Of a stretch of DNA of 64,000 bases, positions 1 to 8,690 are shown piece by piece. The stretch's first letter is position 1, and each line of letters begins with the position of its first letter. Source of the DNA: JAJDOD01 sp050299835 (lineage in GTDB: Bacteria; Pseudomonadota; Alphaproteobacteria; Rhodobacterales; Rhodobacteraceae); NCBI GenBank assembly GCA_050299835.1, contig JBNKWP010000006.1:102141-166140 (forward strand), given 5' to 3'. Both the position numbers and the translations under genes were made by a program. A model generated the notes under the pieces. That model ran no database searches. It had not been told where the DNA came from and worked only from the letters and a program-made list of their open reading frames with translations.

Positions 1-1
1 C

Positions 2-784
2 TGGCGCCGACGCACCACCGGCGAAAGCCTGATCCGCTGGTTCGGCTGGCTGATCGGCGTGGCAGTCTTCGTCGTCTGCTGGCAACAGATATCCGAGGCG
101 ACGACATGGTTCTTCGTCTGGGACGCGCCCCGCATCGCGGGCGACATCTGGACCCGCGCCACGCCGCCGCGCTGGGAATACATCACCCAGCTTGGCCGCC
201 CGATCTGGGACACGCTGAACATCGCCACGCTGGGCACGCTGATCTCGCTCTGCCTTGCCGTGCCGGTCGCCTTCCTCGCCGCCCGCAACACCACGCCGTC
301 GGCGCTGTTCATCCGCCCCATCGCGCTCCTGATCATCGTCTCGACCCGTTCGATCAACTCGCTGATCTGGGCGCTCCTGCTGATCGCCATCATCGGCCCC
401 GGCGTCTTCGCCGGTGTCGTCGCCATCGCCATTCGCTCGATCGGCTTCTGCGCCAAGCTGCTTTACGAGGCCATCGAGGAAATCGACCACAGCCAGGTCG
501 AGGCGATCACCGCAACCGGTGCCAGCCGCTGGCAGGTCATGGCCTATGGCATCGTTCCGCAAATTCTGCCCGCCTTCGCCGGAATCGCCGTCTTCCGCTG
601 GGACATCAACATCCGCGAATCCACCGTGCTGGGCCTTGTCGGGGCGGGGGGCATCGGTCTGCAACTGTCGTCTTCGCTCAACGTCCTTGCCTGGCCGCAG
701 GTCAGCCTGATCCTCGTGGTCATCCTGGTCGCCGTGGTCATCAGCGAATGGGTCTCGGCCAAGGTCCGGGGAGCGATCATCTGA
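2..784 (+). CDS. phnE: Phosphonate ABC transporter permease PhnE (5'-truncated by window edge)
   Basis: This is an inner-membrane permease of the PhnCDE phosphonate/phosphate-ester importer. The reading frame is open from base 2, so the gene starts outside the window; an internal ATG at 59 is not the likely start. Visible are several hydrophobic segments and the cytoplasmic coupling loop with the EAA-like pattern around 'EAITATGASRWQVM' and 'LGLVGAGGIGLQL', which are typical of PhnE. The 3' end overlaps the following HAD gene, suggesting translational coupling in a phn operon. The identification is by family pattern. Substrate range cannot be read from a permease alone. Confidence 0.9.
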   Translation, partial: WRRRTTGESLIRWFGWLIGVAVFVVCWQQISEATTWFFVWDAPRIAGDIWTRATPPRWEYITQLGRPIWDTLNIATLGTLISLCLAVPVAFLAARNTTPSALFIRPIALLIIVSTRSINSLIWALLLIAIIGPGVFAGVVAIAIRSIGFCAKLLYEAIEEIDHSQVEAITATGASRWQVMAYGIVPQILPAFAGIAVFRWDINIRESTVLGLVGAGGIGLQLSSSLNVLAWPQVSLILVVILVAVVISEWVSAKVRGAII

Positions 785-1686
785 CCGCGCTGTCGGCAGA
801 GGAGGCCTTCCTGGCCTACGAGGCGGTGCGTCACCGTCTTCCCGCGACCGGGCAACCGGGCAAGGCCTATCGCCGTGTCGGGACGCTGGCGGACATCGCG
901 GGCGAGTTCGATGTATTCCTTCTGGACGCCTTCGGGGTCCTGAATATTGGCGAGGCGGCAATTCCCGGCACGCGCGAGCGGATCGAAGCAATGCGGGATG
1001 CGGGCAAACGCGTTCTCGTCGTGTCCAATGCCGCCGGTTTCCCCCACGCGTCACTGATGGAGAAATACACCCGCCTCGGGTACGATTTCGAACCCGAAGA
1101 CGTCATCACCAGTCGCGCGACCCTGCTCGCCGGGCTGAACGGACGCCACGATCTGAGCTGGGGGCTGATGGCCACGCGCAGCACCGGACTTCGCGACCTC
1201 GAAGGGCTGACCCTGACCTATCTGGAAGAAGACCCCGCGCCCTATGCAACGGTCGACGGCTTCCTGATGATCGGGAGCGCCGCCTGGACCGAAGCACGTC
1301 AGGCGCTCCTGGAAGCGGCGCTGTTGGACCGTCCGCGCCCGGTGCTCGTCGGCAATCCCGACATCGTCGCCCCCCGCGAAACAGGCTTCTCGACCGAACC
1401 CGGCCACTTCGCCCACAGGCTCGCCGACCGGACCGGGATCGCGCCCGAATTCTTCGGAAAACCGTTCGAAAACATCTTCGATCTCGCCTTTTCCCGGCTC
1501 GGCACCTTCGACAAATCCCGGACCCTGATGGTCGGCGACAGCCTTCATACCGACATCCTCGGCGCCCGCGCCGCCGGGGTGGCATCGGCGCTGATCGCCG
1601 GATACGGTTTCTTCGCCGGGCAGGACGTCGCTTCCGCCATCGAGCAAACCGGGATCGTCCCCGATTTCGTCGTCGAGCGTCCATGA
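748..1686 (+). CDS. HAD superfamily class IIA hydrolase (TIGR01459-like)
   Basis: About 312 aa if started at ATG 748, overlapping phnE by 37 bases; a CTG at 781 or GTG at 826 are alternatives, so the start is uncertain. The core shows HAD motif I as 'LLDAFGVL' (the usual second Asp is replaced, as is common in the TIGR01459 subclass), motif II 'VLVVSNAAG', and a late 'VGDSLHTDILGARAAG' acidic motif III/IV. It probably dephosphorylates a small phosphorylated metabolite. Its position directly after phnE and directly before a phosphoglycolate-phosphatase-like gene suggests a role in processing imported organophosphorus compounds, but this is inference from context. Confidence 0.8.
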   Translation: MGLGQGPGSDHLTALSAEEAFLAYEAVRHRLPATGQPGKAYRRVGTLADIAGEFDVFLLDAFGVLNIGEAAIPGTRERIEAMRDAGKRVLVVSNAAGFPHASLMEKYTRLGYDFEPEDVITSRATLLAGLNGRHDLSWGLMATRSTGLRDLEGLTLTYLEEDPAPYATVDGFLMIGSAAWTEARQALLEAALLDRPRPVLVGNPDIVAPRETGFSTEPGHFAHRLADRTGIAPEFFGKPFENIFDLAFSRLGTFDKSRTLMVGDSLHTDILGARAAGVASALIAGYGFFAGQDVASAIEQTGIVPDFVVERP

Positions 1687-2336
1687 CCGCCAGAATCGTC
1701 TTCGACCTCGACGGCACGCTCATCGACTCGGTGCCCGATATTCAGGGCATCGCCAACGCGGTTCTGACCGATTATGGCGTTGATCCGGTTTCGCTCGACG
1801 AGACCCGCAGCTTCATCGGAGAAGGCATTCAGGTCTTCGTCGAAAAGCTGCGTGCTGCGCGCGGCATCCCGGATAGCGAGCAAGCCCGAATCCTCGACCA
1901 GGCGGTCGCGCGCTACGACGACGCCGTCACGCTGACCGTGACCTATCCGGGCGTCGTCGAAGCCCTCCAGGTTCTCGCAGAAGATAACCGGCTCGGGATA
2001 TGCACCAACAAGCTCTACCGGCCCTGCATGGCGGTTCTAAAGCACCTGAAGATCGATCACTATTTCGGATCGGTCTGGGGCGGCGACAATCCCCTGGGTC
2101 GTAAGCCCAACCCTGCACCCCTGCGCGCCGTCTTCGATGAGCTGGGGGACGGCCCGATGCTCTACGTCGGCGACAGCGAAATCGACGCTGAGACCGCGAA
2201 GGGGGCAAGCGTCCCGTTTCTCCTTTTCACCGAAGGCTATCGCAAGACTCCGGTGACAAGCATTCCTCACGCGAAGGCGTTCGGAGATTACAACGACCTG
2301 CCAGATCTGATCGACGAGATGACAGGCCAGGTGTGA
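1683..2336 (+). CDS. Phosphoglycolate phosphatase-like HAD hydrolase
   Basis: 217 aa. The start overlaps the previous stop as ATGA. HAD motif I 'FDLDGTLIDSVPDI' is complete with both Asp residues; motif II is 'LGICTNK', motif III the Lys of 'GRKPNPAPL', and motif IV 'MLYVGDSEIDAETA'. The cap region lies at about residues 15-85 (subclass I, Gph/PGPase type). The protein would hydrolyse phosphoglycolate or a similar small phosphate monoester in the cytosol. It is translationally coupled to the class IIA HAD gene, so two different HAD phosphatases sit behind a phosphonate permease. Gph proper is plausible but not proven. Confidence 0.85.
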   Translation: MTARIVFDLDGTLIDSVPDIQGIANAVLTDYGVDPVSLDETRSFIGEGIQVFVEKLRAARGIPDSEQARILDQAVARYDDAVTLTVTYPGVVEALQVLAEDNRLGICTNKLYRPCMAVLKHLKIDHYFGSVWGGDNPLGRKPNPAPLRAVFDELGDGPMLYVGDSEIDAETAKGASVPFLLFTEGYRKTPVTSIPHAKAFGDYNDLPDLIDEMTGQV

Positions 2337-2549
2337 CCCGCGTTGCGTCTCGTGGATGCGGTCCTGAGTGCGCCCTGCCCGAAAACCAAGCGATGCTGAA
2401 ACGACGCCGTCTCTTCGTGACCGTGAATGGCACTTCACCCGCCGAAGCAGATTGCTTTTTCCCTGATGCTGTCGTTAGTTAATTCCATGAAGGCGTAGCA
2501 CTTCTCAATAAGAAGACAGTGTCGCTTGTTCCAACAGGGGGTAAAACTC

Positions 2550-3650
2550 ATGAGACTCAAACGCGCGTTGCGTCTGTCGACGCTATTCGTAATCGCTGGC
2601 ACGTTCCAGCTTCAGGCACAGAGCATGGAAGAGCTTGCCGCGGCAGCCGAAGGCGAGGGGATGCTGTCCACCATCGCCCTTCCGCACAGCTGGTGCGGAT
2701 ACGGAGACGTGATCGCGGGCTTCAAGGCCAAATACCCAAATATCAGCGTCAACGAACTGAACCCCGACGCGGGCTCGGCGGACGAACTCGAAGCGGTGCG
2801 CAGCAACAAGGGCAACACCGGCCCTCAGGCACCGGACGTGCTGGACGTGGGCTTTGCCTTCGGGCCGCAGGCCAAGGACGAAGGCCTTACGGAAGCCTAC
2901 AAGGTCGCCACCTGGGACACGATTCCCGACAGCGCCAAGGATGCCGACGGTCACTGGTACGGCGACTATTACGGCGTGCTCTCCTTCGTCGTGAACACCG
3001 ACATCATCCAGAACGTCCCGCAGGACTGGGAAGACCTGCTGAAGCCGGAATACGCCAACTCGGTGGCGCTCGCGGGTGACCCGCGCGCCTCGAACCAGGC
3101 GATTCTCGCCGTCATGGCCGCCGGCATGGCGCGCGGTGGCGAAGCGGGTCAGGGCTCGGGCGAAGCCGGGCTTCAGTTCTTCAAGGAACTGAACGAGGCG
3201 GGCAACTTCGTCCCCGTCATCGGCAAGGCCGGTACAATGGCACAAGGCGCGACACCCATCGTGATCGCGTGGGACTACAACGGTCTGGCCTGGCGCGACA
3301 CGCTGGAAGGCAACCCGCCTCTGGAAGTCGTCGTCCCGGCCTCGGGCGTCGTCGCCGGCGTCTACGTGCAGGCGATCAGCGCCTATGCGCCGCAGCCCAA
3401 CGCCGCGAAGCTCTGGATGGAATACCTCTATTCCGACGAAGGCCAACTCGGCTGGCTCGCCGGATACTGCCACCCCATCCGCTTCAATGACCTCGCCGCC
3501 AAGGGCGCGATCCCGCAGGAACTGCTGGACGCTCTGCCGCCGGCAGAGGCCTATGAGGCCGCGGTCTTCCCGACGCTCGACGAACAGGGGGCGAACAAGG
3601 ACGCGGTCACCGGCGGCTGGGACAGCGTCGTCGGCGCGAACGTCCAATAA
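2550..3650 (+). CDS. ABC transporter periplasmic substrate-binding protein
   Basis: 366 aa. ATG 2550 is chosen because AGGGGG (2536-2541) lies 8 bases upstream and the product then begins with a clear Sec signal peptide (basic 'MRLKRALR', hydrophobic core, AxA-like 'QAQS' site). The mature part resembles family-1/6 solute-binding proteins of the Fe(III)/polyamine/2-aminoethylphosphonate type ('WYGDYYGVLSFVVNTD', 'VIAWDYNGLAWRD'). It heads a four-gene importer with two permeases and an ATPase. The neighbouring phnE and phosphatases make an organophosphorus ligand possible, but iron or polyamine cannot be excluded. No convincing Pho box was found in 2337-2549. Confidence 0.8.
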   Translation: MRLKRALRLSTLFVIAGTFQLQAQSMEELAAAAEGEGMLSTIALPHSWCGYGDVIAGFKAKYPNISVNELNPDAGSADELEAVRSNKGNTGPQAPDVLDVGFAFGPQAKDEGLTEAYKVATWDTIPDSAKDADGHWYGDYYGVLSFVVNTDIIQNVPQDWEDLLKPEYANSVALAGDPRASNQAILAVMAAGMARGGEAGQGSGEAGLQFFKELNEAGNFVPVIGKAGTMAQGATPIVIAWDYNGLAWRDTLEGNPPLEVVVPASGVVAGVYVQAISAYAPQPNAAKLWMEYLYSDEGQLGWLAGYCHPIRFNDLAAKGAIPQELLDALPPAEAYEAAVFPTLDEQGANKDAVTGGWDSVVGANVQ

Positions 3651-3656
3651 GGTTTT

Positions 3657-3686
3657 GGCCGCGCCCGGCTGACACCGGGCGCGGCC
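3657..3686 (+). terminator. Stem-loop between binding-protein and permease genes
   Basis: A perfect 12-bp GC-rich stem (GGCCGCGCCCGG / CCGGGCGCGGCC) with a 6-base loop sits 6 bases after the binding-protein stop. No T-tract follows, and the permease starts 10 bases later. In ABC operons such a hairpin often stabilises the upstream mRNA or partly terminates, giving more binding protein than permease; that role is inferred here. Confidence 0.6.
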
Positions 3687-3695
3687 ATATGTTTC

Positions 3696-4562
3696 ATGGC
3701 GACGAACAAGACAACACGGGCGCTGCCCCTCAGCTGGCTTGGACTGGTTCCGTTCGCGATCTTCGCGCTTCTGTTCCTGATCCTGCCAACGATGAACATC
3801 GTGGTCGGCGCCTTCCAGAAGCCCGACGGCACACCGACCTTCGACAATATCGCGAACCTGTTCCAGCCGTCGATCCTGTCGGCCTACTGGATCTCCATCA
3901 AGATTTCTTTCGCCACCGCGTTTCTAGGCTGCGCCATCGGCTTCGCCATCGCCGCCGCCGTCACGCTCGGCGACCTGCCGCGCTTCGTGCGCGGCCCCGC
4001 GATGACCTTCTCCGGCGTGGCGTCGAATTTCGCAGGCGTGCCCCTGTCCTTCGCCTTCATCGCGACACTGGGCCGCGTCGGTCTCGTCACCCTGATCCTC
4101 CGCGACTGGTTCGGCGTGAACCTCTACGGCCTTGGCTTCAATCTCCTGAGTTTCTGGGGGCTGACGCTGGTTTATCTCTTCTTCCAGATCCCCCTGATGG
4201 TCCTCATCATCACGCCCGCGCTTGACGGATTGAAGAAGGAATGGCGGGAGGCTTCCGACATCCTCGGAGCCACCGGCGCGCAATACTGGCGCATGGTCGC
4301 GCTGCCGATCCTGACGCCCTCGCTCCTCGGCACCTTCGCGCTCCTCTTCGCCAACGCGTTCGGAGCGGTCGCCACCGCCTACGCCCTCACCGGGTCGTCG
4401 CTGTCCATCGTGCCCATCGTCCTCTTCGCGCAGATAAGGGGCGATGTCCTGCAGGACCCCCATCTCGGCTATGCTCTCGCCTTCGGCATGATCGTCGTGA
4501 CCGGCATCGCCAACGGGCTCTATGTCTGGCTCCGCGCCCGGACCGAGAGGTGGACGCAATGA
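3696..4562 (+). CDS. ABC transporter permease (BPD_transp_1 type)
   Basis: 288 aa with about six hydrophobic segments. The cytoplasmic EAA loop is at 'KKEWREASDILGATGAQYW' with the downstream Gly. It forms one half of the membrane channel with the next gene. No good Shine-Dalgarno precedes ATG 3696 because the intergenic hairpin occupies the position, which fits lower expression than the binding protein. The stop overlaps the start of the second permease. Confidence 0.85.
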   Translation: MATNKTTRALPLSWLGLVPFAIFALLFLILPTMNIVVGAFQKPDGTPTFDNIANLFQPSILSAYWISIKISFATAFLGCAIGFAIAAAVTLGDLPRFVRGPAMTFSGVASNFAGVPLSFAFIATLGRVGLVTLILRDWFGVNLYGLGFNLLSFWGLTLVYLFFQIPLMVLIITPALDGLKKEWREASDILGATGAQYWRMVALPILTPSLLGTFALLFANAFGAVATAYALTGSSLSIVPIVLFAQIRGDVLQDPHLGYALAFGMIVVTGIANGLYVWLRARTERWTQ

Positions 4563-5347
4563 AGATCCGCATCTGGTCCTGGGCCGTCTTCGCCCTCGGT
4601 TTCCTCTACTTCGCCCTGCCACTGATCGGCACGCTCGAATTCTCGCTCCGCAAGCGCCGCGACGCCTATTCGCTCGACGCCTACCGCTGGGTCTTCGAGG
4701 ACCCGAATTTCCGCGCGACTTTCGGATACTCGGTCGTCATGGCGCTCTTCACCATCGTGGTCGGTGTCCTGATCGTCGTGCCGACAGCCTATTGGGTGCG
4801 CCTGCGCTATCCGCGCATCCGGCCCATCGTCGAATTCATCACGCTCCTGCCGCTGGTCATTCCGCCCATTGTCGTCGTCTTCGGCTACATCCGGCTCTAC
4901 AACACATCGTCCTGGCTGCCGCTCACCGGCTCGGCGACCGGGACGAACTTCCTTCTGCTGATGGGCTACACGACGCTGGCGCTGCCATACATGTACCGCG
5001 CCGTCGACACCGGTCTTCGCACCATCGACGTCCGCACCCTGACAGAGGCGGCACAAAGCCTCGGCGCGGGCTGGAGCACGATCCTGCTGCGCGTCATCCT
5101 CCCCAACGTCCTCGTCGCCGTCATGTCGGGCGCCTTCCTGACCTTCGCCATCGTGATCGGGGAATTCGTCATGGCGGCGCTTCTCAACCGCCCCGCCTTC
5201 GGTCCCTACATGCAGCTGATCGGCGCGAACCGGGCATACGAGCCCGCCGCGCTCGCAATCATCGCCTTCGCCATCACCTGGTTCTGCATGGGAATCATGC
5301 AGTTCATGAGCCGGTTTTCGGCACAAGCCCGCGCCAAGAGGTCCTGA
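4559..5347 (+). CDS. ABC transporter permease, second subunit
   Basis: 262 aa. It overlaps the previous gene as ATGA. Six predicted membrane spans, with the EAA motif at 'LTEAAQSLGAGWSTILLRV'. It pairs with the upstream permease. The separate permease genes, rather than one fused gene, argue for a PotBC/PhnUV-like arrangement over the fused iron-type permeases. The stop overlaps the ATPase start by one base. Confidence 0.85.
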   Translation: MKIRIWSWAVFALGFLYFALPLIGTLEFSLRKRRDAYSLDAYRWVFEDPNFRATFGYSVVMALFTIVVGVLIVVPTAYWVRLRYPRIRPIVEFITLLPLVIPPIVVVFGYIRLYNTSSWLPLTGSATGTNFLLLMGYTTLALPYMYRAVDTGLRTIDVRTLTEAAQSLGAGWSTILLRVILPNVLVAVMSGAFLTFAIVIGEFVMAALLNRPAFGPYMQLIGANRAYEPAALAIIAFAITWFCMGIMQFMSRFSAQARAKRS

Positions 5348-6396
5348 TGCCCTTTCTCGAACTCGAGCAGATCCAGAAATCCTTCGGCACGACGCAGGTG
5401 GTGAAGGACTTCAACCTCGCCATCGAGACCGGCGAATTCATCTCTCTCCTCGGACCTTCCGGCTGCGGCAAGACGACGGTTCTGCGTATGATCGCCGGTT
5501 TCGAGACGCCAAGCGCCGGGTCTATCCGGATCAACGGCCAGGATGTGACGCAACTGCGCCCCAACCAGCGCAATGTCGGCATGGTCTTCCAGTCCTACGC
5601 GCTGTTCCCGAACCTCACCGTCGCCGACAACGTGGCCTTCGGCCTCAAGGTCAAGGGCGTATCACGCGCGGAACGGTCAGACCGGATCGCCGAGATGCTC
5701 TCCCTCGTGGGCCTCGGCGACTTCGGCAAACGCTATCCCTTCCAGCTCTCCGGTGGGCAACAGCAGCGCGTGGCCCTGGCCCGCGCGCTCGCGGTGCAGC
5801 CGCAGGTCCTGCTTCTTGACGAACCGCTCTCCGCGCTCGACGCCAAGATCCGGCTGTCACTCCGCGACGAGATCCGGGAAATCCAGCGCCGTCTCGGCAT
5901 CACCACCGTCTTCGTCACCCACGACCAGGAAGAGGCGCTCTCCATGTCCGACCGCGTCGTCGTGATGAGCGGCGGCATCGTCCAGCAGGTCGGCCAGCCC
6001 TTCGAGATCTACTCCGCCCCCGCAAACCGCTTCGTTGCTGAATTCGTCGGGCGCCTGAACATCTTCGAAGGTCAGATCGTGAACGGGCAGGCCGGACGCG
6101 TCCGGATCGGCACCGGCGAAATTGAGCTCGGCCGCTCGCTTTCCGGCCCCTCCGTTCACATGGCGCTGCGGCCGGAAGCGATCATGGTCGGATCCCATGA
6201 CGGAAACGCCCTGAAATTCTCCGGAAATATCGAAGACGTGCATTTCCTGGGATCGGTCATCCGCCTTGAGGCGCGCGTGGGCGAAAGCCTCATCCTGCTC
6301 GACACGTTCAACAAGTCGGACCAACCGCCGCCCGAACCCGGAGACGCCATAGAGTTGTCGGCCTCCACAAAGGACCTGATCGTTCTGGACGGCTGA
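5347..6396 (+). CDS. ABC transporter ATP-binding protein
   Basis: 349 aa, the normal length for a PotA/PhnT/FbpC-type importer ATPase. Walker A is 'GPSGCGKTT' (about residue 38), Q-loop 'MVFQSYALFPN', signature 'LSGGQQQRVALARAL', Walker B 'LLLDEPLSALD' and H-loop 'VFVTHDQEEA'. A C-terminal TOBE-like regulatory domain covers roughly residues 265-345. It energises import by the two preceding permeases and is the last gene of the operon. The long reading frame entering from 4522 is out-of-frame reading of the permease; ATG 5347 is the real start. Confidence 0.9.
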   Translation: MPFLELEQIQKSFGTTQVVKDFNLAIETGEFISLLGPSGCGKTTVLRMIAGFETPSAGSIRINGQDVTQLRPNQRNVGMVFQSYALFPNLTVADNVAFGLKVKGVSRAERSDRIAEMLSLVGLGDFGKRYPFQLSGGQQQRVALARALAVQPQVLLLDEPLSALDAKIRLSLRDEIREIQRRLGITTVFVTHDQEEALSMSDRVVVMSGGIVQQVGQPFEIYSAPANRFVAEFVGRLNIFEGQIVNGQAGRVRIGTGEIELGRSLSGPSVHMALRPEAIMVGSHDGNALKFSGNIEDVHFLGSVIRLEARVGESLILLDTFNKSDQPPPEPGDAIELSASTKDLIVLDG

Positions 6397-6625
6397 CGGT
6401 CGAAACCCCGCGGCCCGCAGGCACAAGGCTGCAAGCCATGAAGGAGCGAGGCTGGATCTGCTTCGAATATGACCGGACCATCGGCTCCCAACGCCCGCGA
6501 TGGGCCGCCGCTCGCTGCATGAGGGCCACCTTCCCCCAACCCCGTCATCACCTTTGCGCACATCGCAATTATGAGTCCACGGCCGGGTACTGAAATGCCA
6601 AATTATTTGAGATTATTGGCTCCGG

Positions 6626-7619
6626 GGGAGCGTGCTACCCTGAAGTGCGACTCCTATTAGAAACCAATGGGTTATCTAATAGGAGATCTTGGCATGGGAG
6701 CCGTTTACACGCAACTATCACTGTCTGAACGCCGCAAGATCGAGAACTGGTGGCATGCAAACAATTGCGGACGGACAAACGCCGATCCGTGCAGCGCAAG
6801 CTGATCCGGCAGCCTGACCTGTGCCAGACGGTTATCGCACGCATCAAGCAAGGCTGGACGCCCGAACAGATCAGTAACCGGATGATCTATGAAGGTGCTG
6901 CGCTGCGGGTCTGTCAGGAGACGATCTATCGCTACATCTATTCCAAAGAAGGCATGGATCAGGAACTCTGGTGGTACCTGCCTGAGCATCGCAAGTCCCG
7001 TCGACCGCGGCGCGCAAGGAAGCGACAGGCACCGAAGTTCGATCGTGATGTCAGCATCCTGTTTCGCCCAGACGACGTGGCCCACCGTCGCCAGTTCGGG
7101 CACTGGGAAGGCGATTTGATGCTGTTCAAACAGAAGCTTGGACAATCGAACGTCACTTCACTGGTCGAACGTGTCAGCCGGTTCACAGTTCTGTTGAAGA
7201 ACCCGAACAAGCGCACCAAGCCGGTGATGGGCAAGATCATGAAGGCGGTGCGCGACCTCCCCCACCTGGCGCGGAAGTCGATCACCTTCGATCGCGGCAC
7301 CGAGTTCGTCTCGTGGCCGCACCTTCAGGCCGAGATCGGGACGCAGACATGGTTCTGCGATCCGTCCTCGCCCTGGCAGAAAGGCACCGTAGAAAATACA
7401 AACCGGCGCGCTCGAAGATGGCTGCCGAGAAAGCGCGACATCACGGCACTCACTGATCATGAACTAAAGATGATCAGTGACCGCCTCAACGCGACACCTC
7501 GAAAATGCCTCGGATGGAAGACGCTGGCCGAAGTGTTCCGCGAGAAGATGATGGAAGAGATGTGCCGATCCCCCTACCATCAGAAGGAATAGGAGCCGCG
7601 GTTCAGGTATCGCTCTCAG
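6626..7619 (+). mobile_element. IS30-family insertion sequence, internally deleted
   Basis: A 994-bp insertion in the att repeat. The ends form imperfect inverted repeats (left GAGCGTGCTACCCTGAA, right complement GAGCGATACCTGAA, then a shared CTCCTATT). Inside the left end is an 11-bp perfect palindrome (6651-6661 with 6675-6685) that also supplies AGGAG before the transposase ATG. No target duplication can be recognised at the junctions. It is somewhat shorter than a normal IS30 element, fitting the transposase deletion. Confidence 0.8.
6694..7592 (+). pseudogene. IS30-family transposase, HTH region deleted and frameshifted
   Basis: The N-terminus read from ATG 6694 is typical of IS30 transposases ('YTQLSLSERRKIENWWHAN') but soon changes frame and stops at about 6803. 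The catalytic part is in another frame from about 6750 and runs to 7592 ('GWTPEQISNRM', 'GHWEGDLM', 'FDRGTEF', 'SPWQKGTVENTNRR'), retaining the DDE residues. Around fifty residues of the DNA-binding HTH region are missing at the junction near 6770-6780. The element is therefore probably unable to transpose. Confidence 0.8.
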
Positions 7620-7741
7620 CGGTAGGGATCGAACCAACGACCAATTGATCAACAGTCGAGTTCAAGGCCATAGCACCATCCAACAAATCAACTGACTTGA
7701 GGCCGTTTGCTGCCTTTTTTATCAATGGGTATCTGGGCGCT

Positions 7742-7812
7742 GCGAGATTCCGTTACTAACGTCGGGTAACAAGCGCAAACATCGGAATCTGTTACCCCAA
7801 CGTTACCCCAGA
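7742..7812. repeat. GTTACCCC direct repeats, probable integrase arm sites
   Basis: GTTACCCC occurs at 7791-7798 and 7802-7809, with an inverted GGGTAAC at 7764-7770, directly before the integrase remnant. Related copies (GTCACCCC 16097-16104, GTTACCC 16109-16115) lie just inside the other end of island 1. Repeats at both ends are what arm-type sites of a tyrosine recombinase would look like; this function is inferred. Confidence 0.45.
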
Positions 7813-7824
7813 GGACCAATTGAG

Positions 7825-8417
7825 TTGGCACGCGCCCTCACTACCAAGGCAGTCGAGAACCTGAAACCCGATCCGAGGAAGCGCTTGGAGCTTCCCGTTC
7901 CGGGGCTGACGGGCCTCTATCTGGTGGTGCAACCGTCCGGCGCGAAGTCTTGGGCCGTGCGCTACCGGCACGCTGGGAAAACACGGAAGATGACTCTTGG
8001 AAAGTGGCCCATCATCGGATTGGCCGACGCTCGGGCGGCGGCGCCCAATGCTCTGGAAGCGGTGGGTTTGGGCGCGATCCCGGACGCGAGAAACGGGCGG
8101 CCAGGGCAGAACGTGCCGCCAATGCTGAGCGGGACAGTATCGAGACGCTGGTTTCAACGTACGCGATGCGGCACCGTTCCAATTTGCGGAGCGGCGCGAC
8201 TGTCAAACGCGAACTGGAGCGGCATGCAGTTGCCGCCAGGGAACGCGGCGAGCCGGTGGAGATACCGCGCTGGACCTTCCACGACCTGCGAAGGACCGCC
8301 GCAACTGGCATGGCCGGCTTGGGCATTCCGGTTGTCGATATCGAGGCGGTCCTGAACCACGCTAAAGCCTGCAGCGAAAAAGCTTTGGTGTTACCTCACC
8401 CGGTATCGCTGCACTGA
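7825..8417 (+). pseudogene. Tyrosine integrase remnant (island 1)
   Basis: From TTG 7825 the product begins like a P4-type integrase ('LTTKAVENLKP', 'GLTGLYLVVQPSGAKSWAVRYR', the DUF4102 arm-binding domain). The frame changes near 8020 and most of the catalytic domain is absent. A C-terminal piece follows in another frame ('WTFHDLRRTAATGMAGLGIP', 'VLNHAK'), containing the His-x-x-Arg motif but not the tyrosine. Internal deletion plus frameshift make this inactive. It sits 170 bases from the att repeat, the same layout as the integrases of islands 2 and 3. Confidence 0.8.
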
Positions 8418-8531
8418 TGCCAGCTGGTGCATTCGTTCGGCTGTAAGCCTGGCGCGCGAATGCGAGGTCGGTGGCGACTTTCTGCGCCCTGGTTGTGGTG
8501 TCATCTGATGGGGCGTGACCGAAAGAATGAA

Positions 8532-8690
8532 ATGCGTGGCGGGAAGGTCACCGTGATGCGGTTGTCTGTTATGCAAGTCGCGGCCTGGCAGGCGCTCTCG
8601 CTACCGGCACAAGCCCTCTACCCCTGGATCAAGCACGAGTGGCGCGGTGACAAATTCAACAACAATGGCACGCTACGGCTTTCAGTCCGT
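8532..8690 (+). pseudogene. Truncated phage/plasmid-type HTH or replication protein fragment
   Basis: A plus-strand frame from ATG 8532 gives a protein-like stretch ('WQALSLPAQALYPWIKHEW', 'NNNGTLRLSVRQA') resembling the N-terminal part of mobile-element replication or HTH proteins. The resemblance breaks off at about 8690, where the convergent VWA gene begins (its stop is at 8682). This suggests the VWA/MoxR cassette was joined here and cut the gene. The identification is tentative. Confidence 0.4.

Larger units (their letters stand above)
6616..7655. repeat. Distal tRNA-Asn att copy, split by IS30-like element
   Basis: The first 10 bases of the 46-bp att repeat are at 6616-6625 and the remaining 36 bases at 7620-7655. 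Joined, they restore the exact 46-bp length with two substitutions against the tRNA-Asn copy at 48164-48209. The 13 bases left of the repeat also match those flanking the tRNA copy (common stretch from about 6603 and 48151). This is the outermost boundary of the island array. Confidence 0.85.

Noticed and set aside
106..780. Upstream part of the frame leading into the class IIA HAD gene
   Set aside because: It overlaps phnE out of frame and has Arg/His/Pro-rich composition; only the part from about 748 belongs to the HAD protein.
748..1686. Phosphonoacetaldehyde hydrolase (PhnX)
   Set aside because: Motif I reads DAFGVL and the overall pattern is HAD class IIA; the PhnX cap lysine arrangement is not seen.
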